Assembly: GCF_016587355.1 (NCBI RefSeq)
Contig: NZ_BNJF01000004.1
Coordinates: 974,535 to 1,038,534, forward strand
Reading direction: 5' to 3'
Length of the DNA stretch: 64,000 bases
DNA from: Ktedonospora formicarum
Lineage (GTDB): Bacteria > Chloroflexota > Ktedonobacteria > Ktedonobacterales > Ktedonobacteraceae
Below are positions 16,994 through 26,319 of this stretch, one piece after another (the stretch's first letter is position 1; the number at the start of each line of letters is the position of its first letter). Made by a program: the position numbers and the translations under genes. Under the pieces are notes generated by a model. It saw only the letters and a program-made list of their open reading frames with translations. It made no database searches and was not told the DNA's origin.

Positions 16994-17473
16994 AATGAAT
17001 CATCCTTTCTGCTAAAACAAATATATATGAAGCTAGTGTACAACACCTTATACGTTTATGGTAGATTAAATTTTAGTCTTTTAGAATGTGCTTTGAGATG
17101 GTAAAGTTGAGAAGCCTTCTATAGCGTATGGAAGCAACTATACTCGTTTGGACAGTATAAGAATTATGACGAAGATATTACAGAGATGTGGGTCAGCATA
17201 AATGAAGCCCTCTTCAAAGAATCGGTGGAAGAAAGCTTTCATAGCGCGGTTTGCCATCCCCATGTGTGAGTAGCCCCAAGGGTATTGACAGCATCATAGC
17301 TGTTGATCTTGATACTGGCGATCTATTCGAGAATCAGCACTGGAAAGTATGCATTGCTTTGACATTTCTCTCCCACATGCTCGTAAGAGAATCTGGCATG
17401 AAGGATATTTAATTTGCATGCATTTATATAATATAAAGGGATCTCAAACACCACAAACATTTCAGCGCAGGTG
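16994..17473. other. intergenic stretch without a recognisable gene
   Basis: No open frame with a ribosome site or family motif was found. Close to the right edge an 8-bp perfect palindrome with a 3-base loop (17463-17481) overlaps the terminal repeat of the following element. Confidence 0.4.
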
Positions 17474-17524
17474 CTGCGCTGGACCAGGAAAGTGAATAGA
17501 CACTACGATAGAGGAGGTCCACAC

Positions 17525-17933
17525 ATGAGTCAAACCATTTTGTTAATCGATGGAGAAAACACCGCATCTCGCTTGACACATCACATTGTGCCGAAAGCTT
17601 TGCAATTTGGTGACATGCTCTACAAAGGGGTGTTTGGATGCACGCAGGCACTTGCCAGTTGGCAGACAGCCAGTCTGGGGTATCATCTGGATACTCAGGA
17701 GATCCTCTCTCGGTGGCATTGCGCCACCGAGAGAGGATCTCCTGAGTATCCAGTCTGCGGCCTGGGGCTTCTTCGAGCAGGGGATCAAATGCATCTGCTT
17801 GGCAACACAAGATGGTGGTTTCGTGCGATGCGTGTTAGCCCTACGTGCTTGTGGCTGCTCTGTCATAGGGATTGGTCGATGTCCATCAACCAAGCTCAAA
17901 AAGGCTTGCTCACACTATGAAATAGTGCGCTAG
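17525..17933 (+). pseudogene. NYN-domain (LabA/PIN-like RNase) gene broken by a palindrome
   Basis: ATG 17525 has a good GAGGAGG site and begins MSQTILLIDGEN, the first acidic motif of NYN nucleases. After about 55 codons this frame runs into a 31-bp perfect palindrome (17687-17753). The rest of the domain is in another frame: GIKCICLATQDGGFV, then CSVIGIGRCPSTKLKKAC, which match the NYN second half (usually SSDxDF and VIGIG). The central segment normally carrying NAAD is missing. NYN proteins cut RNA; this copy should be inactive both from the shift and from the change at the usual DxDF position (QDGGF). Confidence 0.65.
17687..17753. repeat. 31-bp perfect inverted repeat with 5-base spacer
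   Basis: Arms 17687-17717 and 17723-17753 are exact reverse complements around ATTGC. It lies at the frame break of the NYN pseudogene. A perfect, nearly spacer-free palindrome of this size inside coding sequence points to a templated (strand-switch) replication event and not to a terminator. Confidence 0.85.
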
Positions 17934-18159
17934 CATCTTCGTCTTTACTTCACTTTCCTGGTCTGGCGCAGTCTCTGTATGAGCAGGGCGCTCTGGACAA
18001 AAGCAGAGATGCAAGAATCTGTCATAAGGAAATTATCCTTGAATGTGATGACCTCCTCATGGCAGATTCTCGACTGCTCATATCCCTCCCCATTCACGTG
18101 TACTCCTGTACCACCACACTTAGCTTGCATCTGAAGAGCACACTATCACATCCACGCCA

Positions 18160-18714
18160 TCAACCCTCGCTTTTACTGAAAGCATCCAACCCACCTCTCA
18201 AGATCGTAATCGTTGGCACTTGCGCAAGAGAATTGCAGAGTGAGGAGTGTTCTTTCAGCATGTAACCGGTTTCCAGAATGGAGGCAATCTCGATTCCACA
18301 TCTCCGCAATTTGGGCCGCACCCGCGATAACAGGTTACGAACTGGCCTCATCTCAGCATCCCATGTCCCCGCTTCAGTAGCCTCCTGGAGACGTTCATGT
18401 GCCTGAGCAGTGGTCGATTCCGTCACCCGACCCCAATTGAGGCTCGCCAACAGCGTAGCATATGAACAGTAATAGGGAAATGATTGCAAGATGGGTAACA
18501 ACACACAAATTTCGGCAGTGGTAAACTGCTCTTCCTTCACCAAGACAGGGATATTTGTCCCGCCTTTTGCCTGGATAGCAAGCAGCAAGAGCGTCCCTAA
18601 GATGGGGTTGAAGATCAAGGTGGTAGCTGGAGGGAAAAGCCCTTCCAGCACAAATACCATCCCTTCGTGATCTTTCTCTGTGAAGTAGGCAGGAGGCGTC
18701 CTGGCACGCGCCAT
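18160..18714 (-). CDS. hypothetical protein, end of the pseudokinase-KGG operon
   Basis: A 184-residue, mostly helical protein. The start ATG directly follows the TAA of the KGG gene (no spacer), with GAGGA upstream, so the two are translationally coupled. The sequence has a hydrophobic stretch (TLIFNPILGTLLLLAIQ) that may be buried or membrane-associated, and a charged region RPVRNLLSRVRPKLRRCG reminiscent of a DNA-binding or wHTH-like end. No family recognised. Confidence 0.6.
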   Translation of the reverse strand: MARARTPPAYFTEKDHEGMVFVLEGLFPPATTLIFNPILGTLLLLAIQAKGGTNIPVLVKEEQFTTAEICVLLPILQSFPYYCSYATLLASLNWGRVTESTTAQAHERLQEATEAGTWDAEMRPVRNLLSRVRPKLRRCGIEIASILETGYMLKEHSSLCNSLAQVPTITILRGGLDAFSKSEG

Positions 18715-19026
18715 TTATTGGTCCTCTTTCCTTTTCCGATTCCGGGCAACACCGCCAAGTTGCCCAATACGGCGATAAAAGTCTGGCCCCTGGCTCCGCT
18801 TGGTGGCATTCCCGCCCTTTCTGCCAAGCGCATGAAAATGTTCTGAACCATACTTTTGGACATTCGCACGCCCACCTTTTTGGGCAATAGAGCTGTAATA
18901 CGCAGGGCCACGCGTGTTTTTCACCACCATTCCTCCCTTCTTGCCGATCCGTTGATAGTGATCTTCGCCATATGTCGCACGAACCTTTCGCACCCCATTG
19001 GAATAGCCTGAGACGTTCTTTCCCAT
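18715..19026 (-). CDS. KGG-repeat (stress-induced, Con10-like) protein
   Basis: A 103-residue basic protein made of about four imperfect repeats of the form Y/F-x-x-I/L-G-x-x-GG: YQRIGKKGG, YSSIAQKGG, FHALGRKGG and YRRIGQLGG, each preceded by a YG or GP turn. This is the KGG (conidiation-specific protein 10 type) motif found in stress-induced bacterial proteins such as YciG. GGAAGGGAAA precedes the ATG. It is between a pseudokinase and an unknown protein in one operon. Molecular function of the family is poorly defined. Confidence 0.82.
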   Translation of the reverse strand: MGKNVSGYSNGVRKVRATYGEDHYQRIGKKGGMVVKNTRGPAYYSSIAQKGGRANVQKYGSEHFHALGRKGGNATKRSQGPDFYRRIGQLGGVARNRKRKEDQ

Positions 19027-19085
19027 CGATTATTTCCCTTCCTGTATCTGCCGTATCGTCATCTCCACTTGCCAAGCATCAAATA

Positions 19086-20267
19086 TCATCGCGCAAAATG
19101 GAGCATCACCACTTCAAGCAAGGTGAGACCGCCAATCCAACACAGTGCCGTTCGCCACTCATGAGCCGCAGAAAATGGAGGCAAGTCCTCGATACGAAGA
19201 TGCCCAGCCGTCTCCTTTGGCTCAGCTGGCCCAAAGATGAAAGGAGGCAATCCTCCCATGGAAGGCTGTTGCCGAAGGTCAGATGGTGGCCCTGTGAGAG
19301 CTGTGCCGACGGAGATAGGCTTGCCTTCCAGTCGTTGTTGTGGCTCCGTTGGCGGGGTTGTGGCAACCGGCGCGTGCTGTCGGTAGACAGAGAGTGACGT
19401 CGTGAGGACGGCAGGGTTTCTCCCAAGCGCCTCATAGAGTTCGGCTGGATGCTGATAGCGTTCCTGTGAGTTGGCATGCAACCCTTTCGTAAGGATGGCA
19501 TTCATACGAGGGCTCACACGCGCATTGAGCCATTGGGCTTGTTGGATTGCCCCACCCTTTTGTCTCTGTGTATGTGGATGCACTCCTGTCAGCGCGTGAT
19601 ACGCGCAGGCCAGTAGGGCATAGAGGTCGGCGCGAATATCTCCCTGCCCAGAAAACTCAGGAGGGTAGTACGGAAAGAATGATGAAAAGTGGTGGGGTTT
19701 ATGGACCGTATCAAGCGCTCCACTCGCCAGCAGAAGTGCTGGCTGACTTAGTATCCAACGTGTGTCTGAAGACATGGTCTTCAAGACGAGGTACGAGGGG
19801 TGAATGCCTCCATAGGCTCGCTGTTTCATGCCTTTTCTCGCATGCAGGTGCGCGAAGGTATGAAGAGCTTCAATCACCGAAAGGCAACACCATCGCACAT
19901 CCTCTTCCTTCATAGCTTCGGTATGCATCAGCCCGGCAAGAGATTGTCCTTGTGGAAGCCCAAAAACAAAGTAATGGGCAGCCTGTTCTGAAAACATATC
20001 CTGGAGTTGGAGATATTGCGGATGACCTTGCAGGGCCAACAAGGTCTGCAACACTGGTTGTAGTTGTCGTGTGAGTGCCGATCCTGTTAAAGGCATGTGT
20101 ATTTCCGCGATCAGACAAGGCTGTTCTCGTCTCTCTTGGTGCTGCTTCGCACGTCCCACCCACCAGGCTTCGGCTATCTCGTGTAACCATTCTGACCGGA
20201 CGAGCGGATGAGCGATGAGGTAGCGGCCTTCTTGGAGTGACTGCGCGTTCTTTGTATGGATAGGCAT
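19086..20267 (-). CDS. Ser/Thr pseudokinase-like protein with C-terminal membrane anchor
   Basis: A 393-residue protein. The C-lobe pattern of bacterial Ser/Thr kinases is visible: YYPPEFSGQGDIRADLYALLACAYHALTGVHPH, equivalent to the APE and DxWSLG regions, and a later LTKGLHANSQERYQHPAEL. The catalytic HRD is replaced by YGGIHPSYLVL and the DFG region by QPALLLAS. No glycine-rich loop or catalytic Lys is apparent. Hence it is probably catalytically dead. A Pro/Thr-rich linker leads to one terminal helix (WIGGLTLLEVVMLHF). GAGGAAA precedes the ATG. As first gene of a three-gene operon it may act as a scaffold or sensor. Confidence 0.7.
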   Translation of the reverse strand: MPIHTKNAQSLQEGRYLIAHPLVRSEWLHEIAEAWWVGRAKQHQERREQPCLIAEIHMPLTGSALTRQLQPVLQTLLALQGHPQYLQLQDMFSEQAAHYFVFGLPQGQSLAGLMHTEAMKEEDVRWCCLSVIEALHTFAHLHARKGMKQRAYGGIHPSYLVLKTMSSDTRWILSQPALLLASGALDTVHKPHHFSSFFPYYPPEFSGQGDIRADLYALLACAYHALTGVHPHTQRQKGGAIQQAQWLNARVSPRMNAILTKGLHANSQERYQHPAELYEALGRNPAVLTTSLSVYRQHAPVATTPPTEPQQRLEGKPISVGTALTGPPSDLRQQPSMGGLPPFIFGPAEPKETAGHLRIEDLPPFSAAHEWRTALCWIGGLTLLEVVMLHFAR

Positions 20268-20371
20268 ATCTGCTTTCCTCTTTTTTCTTTCTTGACATGT
20301 AAAGAGAGGGAACTACGCGCCCAACGACAAATGATGGCTTCCCCTTGCCACTAGTTCCCTCTCCAACGAGA

Positions 20372-22048
20372 CTACTCTTCTTGCGTTTGGTCTTTCGTTT
20401 CTTTTGCGGATATCGCTTCCTCAGCGCCTTCATGTTGCAAAATCAACCCGATCTGTTCATACCGCTCGGGGGAATGCCTTGAGAGATACCAGGCATATCC
20501 AAGACCAAGGATGATCCAGAGCACCACAAAGAACGGTAAGATATTCGTTGGGAAAGGGGTTGGAGCAAAGCCAAGCGCGGTGAACCAGCCGCCAATGAGT
20601 GGTAGTGGTGGTAAGACATACGAGGCAAACGGTAACAACAAGAGCAGCGTGCTGGCAAGGGGCACGATCATATGAGGCACCACTCGAAACTCCTGCTGAC
20701 GACGAGCGAAGAACGGAACCGCCACATTCGTGAGGATATAGACCAGAAGCAAGCACATAGTGACGACGCTGGCAAGCCATTGGAATGAGCCAATGCCACT
20801 CGTCTGGGTAAACGCGCCGTGTGGAAGCCCCAAGGCATAGGAGACAGTGCCATCGACATTGCTCTTTTGCACAATGAACCCCAGAAAGATAATGACCAGA
20901 CCTGTAAAACCAGTCTGCGTCCATCCTGCTATATAGGGACTGCGCCAGCGTGGATGCGCGCGACCAAAGAGCGCGGGCAACACCTGCTCGCGCCCCATGC
21001 TAAACACATAACGAGCCATTACTTGATGCATGGCAAAAGCACTGGCGGCATTGGAGGTCACCACTAGAATGACAAGCGCCGTTCCCAGCCAACTCCCAAC
21101 ATAGTGATTCGCGAGGACAAGGTATTGTTGAGGGGCTGTCGCAATGTTGCCAAGCGTCCCTCCTGCATGCTGCCAGCCGACCCCAATAGTTGCCGCGTAG
21201 CTGGTCACGACATAGAGCACGGTTAATCCAATGAGCAAGCTATACATCGCGACTGGGATGGCACGTCTGGGATGGCGCGTCTCCTCGCCATAGGCCGCAG
21301 CCGTTTCAAACCCGACGAAGGCTAAAATACCGAGCACCATCCCAATGCCGATCCCAAGTATGCCTCCTGGCACAATCCCGGCAAGTGTGGACCCGGCAGG
21401 GGTGAACGTATGGAGCAGGTCATGACCTGAAGCTCCCCCCTTGAGCAAAATCGCACCGTCCAGCACCAGGAGAACAAGTACTTCCAGCAGCGCGAAGGGG
21501 GCCATGACCCAGAGTGACAGTTTTACATCAAAATGGGCAAGCACTCCGACGATCAGAGTTAGGAGCAACGCATACATTACCCAACCGCCGGGAAGAGAGA
21601 ACCCGAGAGAGGAAAAAGCGTTCTCTAGAGAGCCCCCGACGGTAGCCTGCAATGCTGCTTCAAAGAGCGCGTAGGAACCCAGGAGCAACCAGCCAACCTG
21701 AAAGGCGGCTTCCTTCCCGAGAGCATGACGAATCCAGGTGCAAAAGCCGCCTGCCGAGGAGAGCCTCCTGGCAAAGTACACAACCGAGATCCCCAGCAAG
21801 AGCACTCCAATCGCCGAGAGCACAAAGACCAGTGGGGATGCCGCCCCAGCCTGAGAGGCGATCACTGGCACGTTAAACAACATCGAGGCTGCGGGGGCAA
21901 TGGCGGCGATACATAGCATGGCAATGCTCCATGCTCCCAGAGCATTTTGGCGAAGGTGGTGCTGATTTGGTATGCTACGTGAGGAGGCAGCCTCCGAAGC
22001 CTCGCTCTGGCTCTCCTGAGATGGTGCCGTTTCCTGAGATGATGACAT
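20372..22048 (-). CDS. APC-superfamily amino acid permease
   Basis: A 558-residue transporter with about 12 membrane helices. The first helix region (ALGAWSIAMLCIAAIAPAASMLF) holds the broken-helix pattern of the family, and GFETAAAYGEETRHPRRAIP in the middle is the conserved loop after helix 6 of APC permeases (usually GFE-x-x-x-x-xEE-x-x-P). ATG 22048 is taken over the upstream 22135 because AAAGGAC precedes it and the protein then begins with a normal polar Ser/Gln/Glu-rich cytoplasmic tail. It is transcribed downstream of a GNAT gene and a second permease. Confidence 0.87.
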   Translation of the reverse strand: MSSSQETAPSQESQSEASEAASSRSIPNQHHLRQNALGAWSIAMLCIAAIAPAASMLFNVPVIASQAGAASPLVFVLSAIGVLLLGISVVYFARRLSSAGGFCTWIRHALGKEAAFQVGWLLLGSYALFEAALQATVGGSLENAFSSLGFSLPGGWVMYALLLTLIVGVLAHFDVKLSLWVMAPFALLEVLVLLVLDGAILLKGGASGHDLLHTFTPAGSTLAGIVPGGILGIGIGMVLGILAFVGFETAAAYGEETRHPRRAIPVAMYSLLIGLTVLYVVTSYAATIGVGWQHAGGTLGNIATAPQQYLVLANHYVGSWLGTALVILVVTSNAASAFAMHQVMARYVFSMGREQVLPALFGRAHPRWRSPYIAGWTQTGFTGLVIIFLGFIVQKSNVDGTVSYALGLPHGAFTQTSGIGSFQWLASVVTMCLLLVYILTNVAVPFFARRQQEFRVVPHMIVPLASTLLLLLPFASYVLPPLPLIGGWFTALGFAPTPFPTNILPFFVVLWIILGLGYAWYLSRHSPERYEQIGLILQHEGAEEAISAKETKDQTQEE

Positions 22049-22139
22049 GTTGTCGCAAGTCCTTTCGCTGCAAAAGCATCTGAGTAATGAGCACAAAAAA
22101 CAGTTGTTGATGAAGGTAAGCACAGGTGCATACATTCCG

Positions 22140-23177
22140 CTATTTCACAGAAGGAGCATGTAAGCGCTGATAGGTCGTCCACAGTGGCTTAAAACCGCAC
22201 CGAGACCAGAAGCGTGTGGCGCTTGGATTGTCAGGGTTATACCAGAGTAAGTAGCCATCCAGGGTTAGAAGCCGCCGCATTTCTGCCCACATCTCAAACG
22301 AGGCTTGTACCAAGCGGCAACCAACACCTTGTCCACGAGAAGACGAGGTTACGCAGACATTATCCAGGCATCCATAGTGTCCAGGAGGCGTGAAGCCAGG
22401 CTCATCTGTGTTTCCGATCTCAACAAGCGTATTCTCCGCCATCCCAATGACGATTCCTGCTGCATCCGCTACCAGGACCGATGGTGCCCCCTCAACGATA
22501 CTTTTCTCCTCCCAGATGCGCGCCAGCTTCGCACGAAATGCGCGCAGTACAATTGGGCTCTTGCGTACAAAGGGCGTGTAGCGCTCATGAAAGGTGAGTT
22601 CTTCCTCGAAGAGAGCCACTAGCGCCTCTTCATCTTCCGGGTGCGCATAGCGTACCGTGAACGACGATGACGACTGTAATTCATTCAGAAGGGGCTCACG
22701 ACGCAATGCGCAGACACTATCAAGAGCAAAGCCGTGTAAGAGCAGCAATGGTTCTAGCCAACGATCATGGCTCGGCCAACGAATCAGCTCGCCTGTCGTT
22801 TGCTTTACACGCCAAAATGTTGCCAGCGCGAGAAGGCTCATTTCGGCAACGTCATGAGCATCATCATCCTGGGGATCAGGAAGGACCAATGCCTGGGTAA
22901 TACCATTTCTTGAGGTCAGAAAGGCGTGCAAGAGACTCGTCTCGGGAAGGGGCCAGATGCCTGGATGCACATATCCACGCACGCGTCCAGATGGTCCCAG
23001 AATGACGGCGCCATCCTCAAGGCCATGTTGAACCCTGTCTTCCAGATCAATCACACTCCGTTCAGGATGCAGACGTGGATCAATTTTCCTTTGACGTTGC
23101 TCCTGTCGTTGCCAGAGATCAATGATTGAAGGAATCATTGCAGGAGCGTCCTTCACAAAAAGCAGAGAATGTGACAT
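22140..23177 (-). CDS. GNAT-family N-acetyltransferase
   Basis: A 345-residue protein. The C-terminal GNAT domain has the acetyl-CoA loop LDNVCVTSSSRGQGVGCRLV (R-x-x-G-x-G) and the last strand ATRFWSRCGFKPLW. The N-terminal half (DRVQHGLEDGAVILGPSGRVRGYVHP) looks like a degenerate second GNAT domain. The ATG at 23177 has AAAGGA upstream and lies 2 bp after the stop of the permease gene, so the two are co-transcribed. The substrate is not predictable; an amine or amino acid imported by the flanking permeases is possible but speculative. Confidence 0.8.
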   Translation of the reverse strand: MSHSLLFVKDAPAMIPSIIDLWQRQEQRQRKIDPRLHPERSVIDLEDRVQHGLEDGAVILGPSGRVRGYVHPGIWPLPETSLLHAFLTSRNGITQALVLPDPQDDDAHDVAEMSLLALATFWRVKQTTGELIRWPSHDRWLEPLLLLHGFALDSVCALRREPLLNELQSSSSFTVRYAHPEDEEALVALFEEELTFHERYTPFVRKSPIVLRAFRAKLARIWEEKSIVEGAPSVLVADAAGIVIGMAENTLVEIGNTDEPGFTPPGHYGCLDNVCVTSSSRGQGVGCRLVQASFEMWAEMRRLLTLDGYLLWYNPDNPSATRFWSRCGFKPLWTTYQRLHAPSVK

Positions 23178-23179
23178 CG

Positions 23180-24774
23180 TTAAAATCCTTTTGACTGATG
23201 CTGCGCCTCCAGCGTGGCAGGAACATTCGGTCGCGCGAGCATTTCGGCTTGCTGCTCCTGGAGGGCTTCCCATTTTGCCTCGCTATTGGACAACATACTA
23301 CATATGGCGGCGATTATCAGGCTGCCAGACGCCACAGCCCCCACAATCCACCCCCATGTAGCATTTGGAAGCAGGGAAGGGATAAAGGAGTTGGTTAGGG
23401 TCGTCACAAACGTCAGCATACACAGAAGAGGGCCTGTAATCATACTGATGACCAGTATGGGAAAGGGGATCACGCAAGTGCGTCGAAAGGCTTTCCCTTG
23501 CCGCCCGGCCAGAATCGCAAGCAAGAGGAAAGGAAACAGAAACGAGATAATCCACACCAGTAACAACCCAGCCCCTAACACGTTATACATTATGTTGCTC
23601 AGATCTGCGGATTGCTTGAGATTGAAGAGGGGAACTACCATATAAATGAGCGCCGTTGCCAGGAGGCCAAACACTACTTGAGTTCCCAGCGCCGTTGCAG
23701 GAACCCGGTGCCGCGTGACTTGCGCCAAACGCATTGAAATTTGTTGATGTAAAGCGGAGACCACCAGAAGGCGCGAGAAGCAGACATTGAGGGCGACTGG
23801 GATCATCATAAAGTAAAGCAAGAGGCAAAAAGCCATGACGCCCCCCATTGCCGAGCCAAAGACACGATCAATGGTTCCTATTAGTAGCACCATCGGATTG
23901 ATCGTCTGTTGCGCAACTCCCGCCCCTTGAATTACAAGGACACCAAATGTAAAGACAATATAGCCACCAAGCGTCAACAGGGTTCCCCACACCAGATGGC
24001 GTGGAATGGACTTCCTTGTTTTAGTCTCACCAGTCAAGGACAGAGGCATATCAGAGCCCAGTAGTGCCAGCGTTGCACTCCCTAGCAGCGCTAGATTCCC
24101 CTGTGGCCCCAACACCACACGCCAACCAGATGCATCAACCAACATTGTTGCCGAAGGATGTCCTTTCAGAAGCCAAACGGCCATAGCAGCAGCCAGAAAC
24201 AGTGTCGCGCCACCCATAGCACCTACTGCCACATTAAGCACATGCTGAACCGCCCGAGTTCGCTGCATCGACAGTGCCCAGGTAAGGAGCAATACGCAAG
24301 CAATGACGCAACCTTGCTGCCAGGGAAGTGGGAACCAAGTGGGATTGAGTGCCTGAAGCAGCGCCACAACGGCTGCACAGGCATTCACCATCGAAAGAAT
24401 GCCTGGTAACCAGGCGCACAGTCCAACGAAGAAGCTCCACCGTGGACCAAGGACATGAAACGTCCAGTTATAGATGCCCCAACGGAAGGGTAGAGGTAGG
24501 CTAGTTGAGCCATCACCAGGGAACAGGGAACAAAGAAGAGGATGCCACAGAGAAGCCAGTACAAAAAACTCACTGGACCACCAGCGGCAAGCGGTGTGAT
24601 ATTGGTTACCCAGAAGACATTCAGCAAAAACAACCCTGTCATATCTGCCGTCCCAAAGACCGCAGGCATAATTCGAGGAATGTATCGCTCTGAAGGCAAC
24701 AACGCCGCTTGCTGTTGAGTCGTTGAGGATGAAAGAGGGGCAATTGGCTCTTGGGGAGGACCGAGAGATCGCAT
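23180..24774 (-). CDS. APC-superfamily permease with an apparent one-base frameshift
   Basis: The first 100 codons lie in one frame from ATG 24774 (GGAG 7 bp upstream): MRSLGPPQEP, then TM1 AVFGTADMTGLFLLNVFWV and AQLAYLYPSVG. The rest lies in the next frame, beginning GIYNWTFHVLGPRWSFFVG. In relatives these join as YPxxGGIYxW. One extra C in the CCCC at 24477-24480 gives exactly PSVGGIYNW. The corrected protein is about 531 residues with 12 helices and the usual MPLSLTGETKTRKSIPRH loop. The permease, the GNAT gene and the second permease form one operon. Confidence 0.75.
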
Positions 24775-24925
24775 ACAATGCTCCAATCTATCATGAAGAC
24801 AAACATACAATAAGGCATACATTCAGTAGAAAAATAGGTATGAAACACTTCCAGGGATCGGCATTACCATTCATCTCGCTTGATGAGTTTTGCTGCCCAT
24901 GCAAGAGCAGGAAGGTGTTTTTTGT

Positions 24926-25291
24926 TTATTCAATGTGTTCTGAACCCAGATCAAAGATGGTCATAGGGAGACAGAGGTGATCAACAATATCGTGGTCGTC
25001 AAGAAAACGTTTGATGATGTTGCGGAATATCTCAGATGCCTTCGCTCTTTCCCAACGTAGCAGAATAAAGCCTTGTTTATTGGCGAGCGTCTCCCCATAC
25101 AAGAGAATAGATGCCCAGCCCGTTGCGTCGTTACGCTGATTGGCAGCGTCGATTTTGTCTGTTAGCTCTTCAACGAGAAGCTTCAACACCTCCTTATTAC
25201 AAAGTATGAAAAGACATTCCATTGCCGTTTTCTCTCGCTGACGATGTGCTGAGACCTTCTCTTCCATCATCTCGTTCCTGTTTTCCTTCAT
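24926..25291 (-). CDS. hypothetical soluble protein
   Basis: A 121-residue charged, mostly helical protein (EVLKLLVEELTDKIDAANQRND, then ASILLYGETLANKQGFILLRWE). No family recognised. Start unclear: ATG 25291 has no strong ribosome site, whereas ATG 25270 has AGGA 5 bp upstream and would shorten it by seven residues. Confidence 0.5.
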   Translation of the reverse strand: MKENRNEMMEEKVSAHRQREKTAMECLFILCNKEVLKLLVEELTDKIDAANQRNDATGWASILLYGETLANKQGFILLRWERAKASEIFRNIIKRFLDDHDIVDHLCLPMTIFDLGSEHIE

Positions 25292-25579
25292 GTCTTAAGT
25301 AGGTCGATGACTAGTTGCCAGAAAGAAGTCAAATGGTGTTTGGTAGGTATCCATTCATCTCAAGATGAGAAATCACCAGATCAAAACCTCTCAAAATCAA
25401 TGCCAAGCTCTCTCAGAATCATTGGGTTATTGAATTGGTAACGCCAAACGGGGATTAGTATCGAATCAAATTCAGAAGAAGAATGGCAATGAGCATGAGT
25501 GAACTGGCCTCCTCATTGGTTGGGTGGGCGCGACGACTAAGAGAAAACCAGTTCACGCCTGCTCAACGCTATAAGTGCC

Positions 25580-26011
25580 TTACCCGTAGAGTATGTGAGG
25601 TAGATTTTGTTGAGAAGCTGTTTCTCCAGATGTCATAGTCGCTTCTTGAACAGCTTGCAATAATTTCTGAGTGGTAAACGGTTTGCTAAGATAGATCTTC
25701 GCTCCTGCCAAACGAGCTTTTAAGCGTTCGACAACTCCGTTGTGTCTGGAGATCATTATGATCGGGACAGATTGCCAATCTGATTTGGCGCGCACGTGAC
25801 GGGCAATCTCGTACCCATTCATTTTAGGAAGTTCAATATCGAGAATCAGCAGGTCTGGAAGGCGCACGTCTAGCTGTTGAAACGCGCGCATCGCGGCGAT
25901 GCCATCGGGAAAGCTCTCTACAAGATACCTCTCACGGCTGAGTGCGATGCCTACCAGCTTGCGGATGGTCGCAGAGTCATCTATTAGCACAATCTTTCTC
26001 TGTGGTTGCAT
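25580..26011 (-). CDS. single-domain response regulator (CheY-like)
   Basis: A 143-residue receiver domain with all key residues: the acidic pair D11-D12 (VLIDDSAT), the phospho-acceptor D58 in LLILDIELPKMNGYEI, S88 in IIMISRHN, and K110 in YLSKPF. There is no output domain, so it acts through protein contacts, like CheY or PilG-type regulators. GAGGAGA lies upstream of the ATG. No histidine kinase is adjacent, so it is an orphan. Confidence 0.9.
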   Translation of the reverse strand: MQPQRKIVLIDDSATIRKLVGIALSRERYLVESFPDGIAAMRAFQQLDVRLPDLLILDIELPKMNGYEIARHVRAKSDWQSVPIIMISRHNGVVERLKARLAGAKIYLSKPFTTQKLLQAVQEATMTSGETASQQNLPHILYG

Positions 26012-26319
26012 AGATCAGGTCTCCTCACTTCTTCTTCAAACACAAATAGATGTACGTGTTTGCTTGCTACTTTAGTAGCTGCATGGCTCCCCGCTCTCAC
26101 TTCATAGATTCCTCAGAAATTTGGTTCATTGCATTTGTGTGTTTCACTACAGCACATTTCTGAGCATAGCAGATCGTCTAGGACATAACTGGGACAGCAT
26201 AGACATAGAATATGCTAATTTGGGGACGGAAGTGGTGCAGCGAGAAAATGGGTTAAATAGTCGATAGGAAATACGATATACTTTGGAGTAAAACAAGGAC
26301 AACAAAGAGAGGGAATGAG

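Larger units (their letters stand above)
17474..17971. mobile_element. about 500-bp unit bounded by inverted repeats and carrying a broken NYN gene
   Basis: The ends 17474-17496 and 17949-17971 are 23-base inverted repeats matching at 21 positions, with a 15-base exact core GACCAGGAAAGTGAA. They enclose the NYN-domain pseudogene almost exactly. No transposase is present, so this would be a non-autonomous element or a mobilised gene cassette. No clear target duplication was seen at the edges. Confidence 0.5.

Noticed and set aside
25499..25556. 9-bp inverted repeat with a 40-base loop, near a response regulator
   Set aside because: Short arms and a long loop are compatible with chance in this length of sequence.
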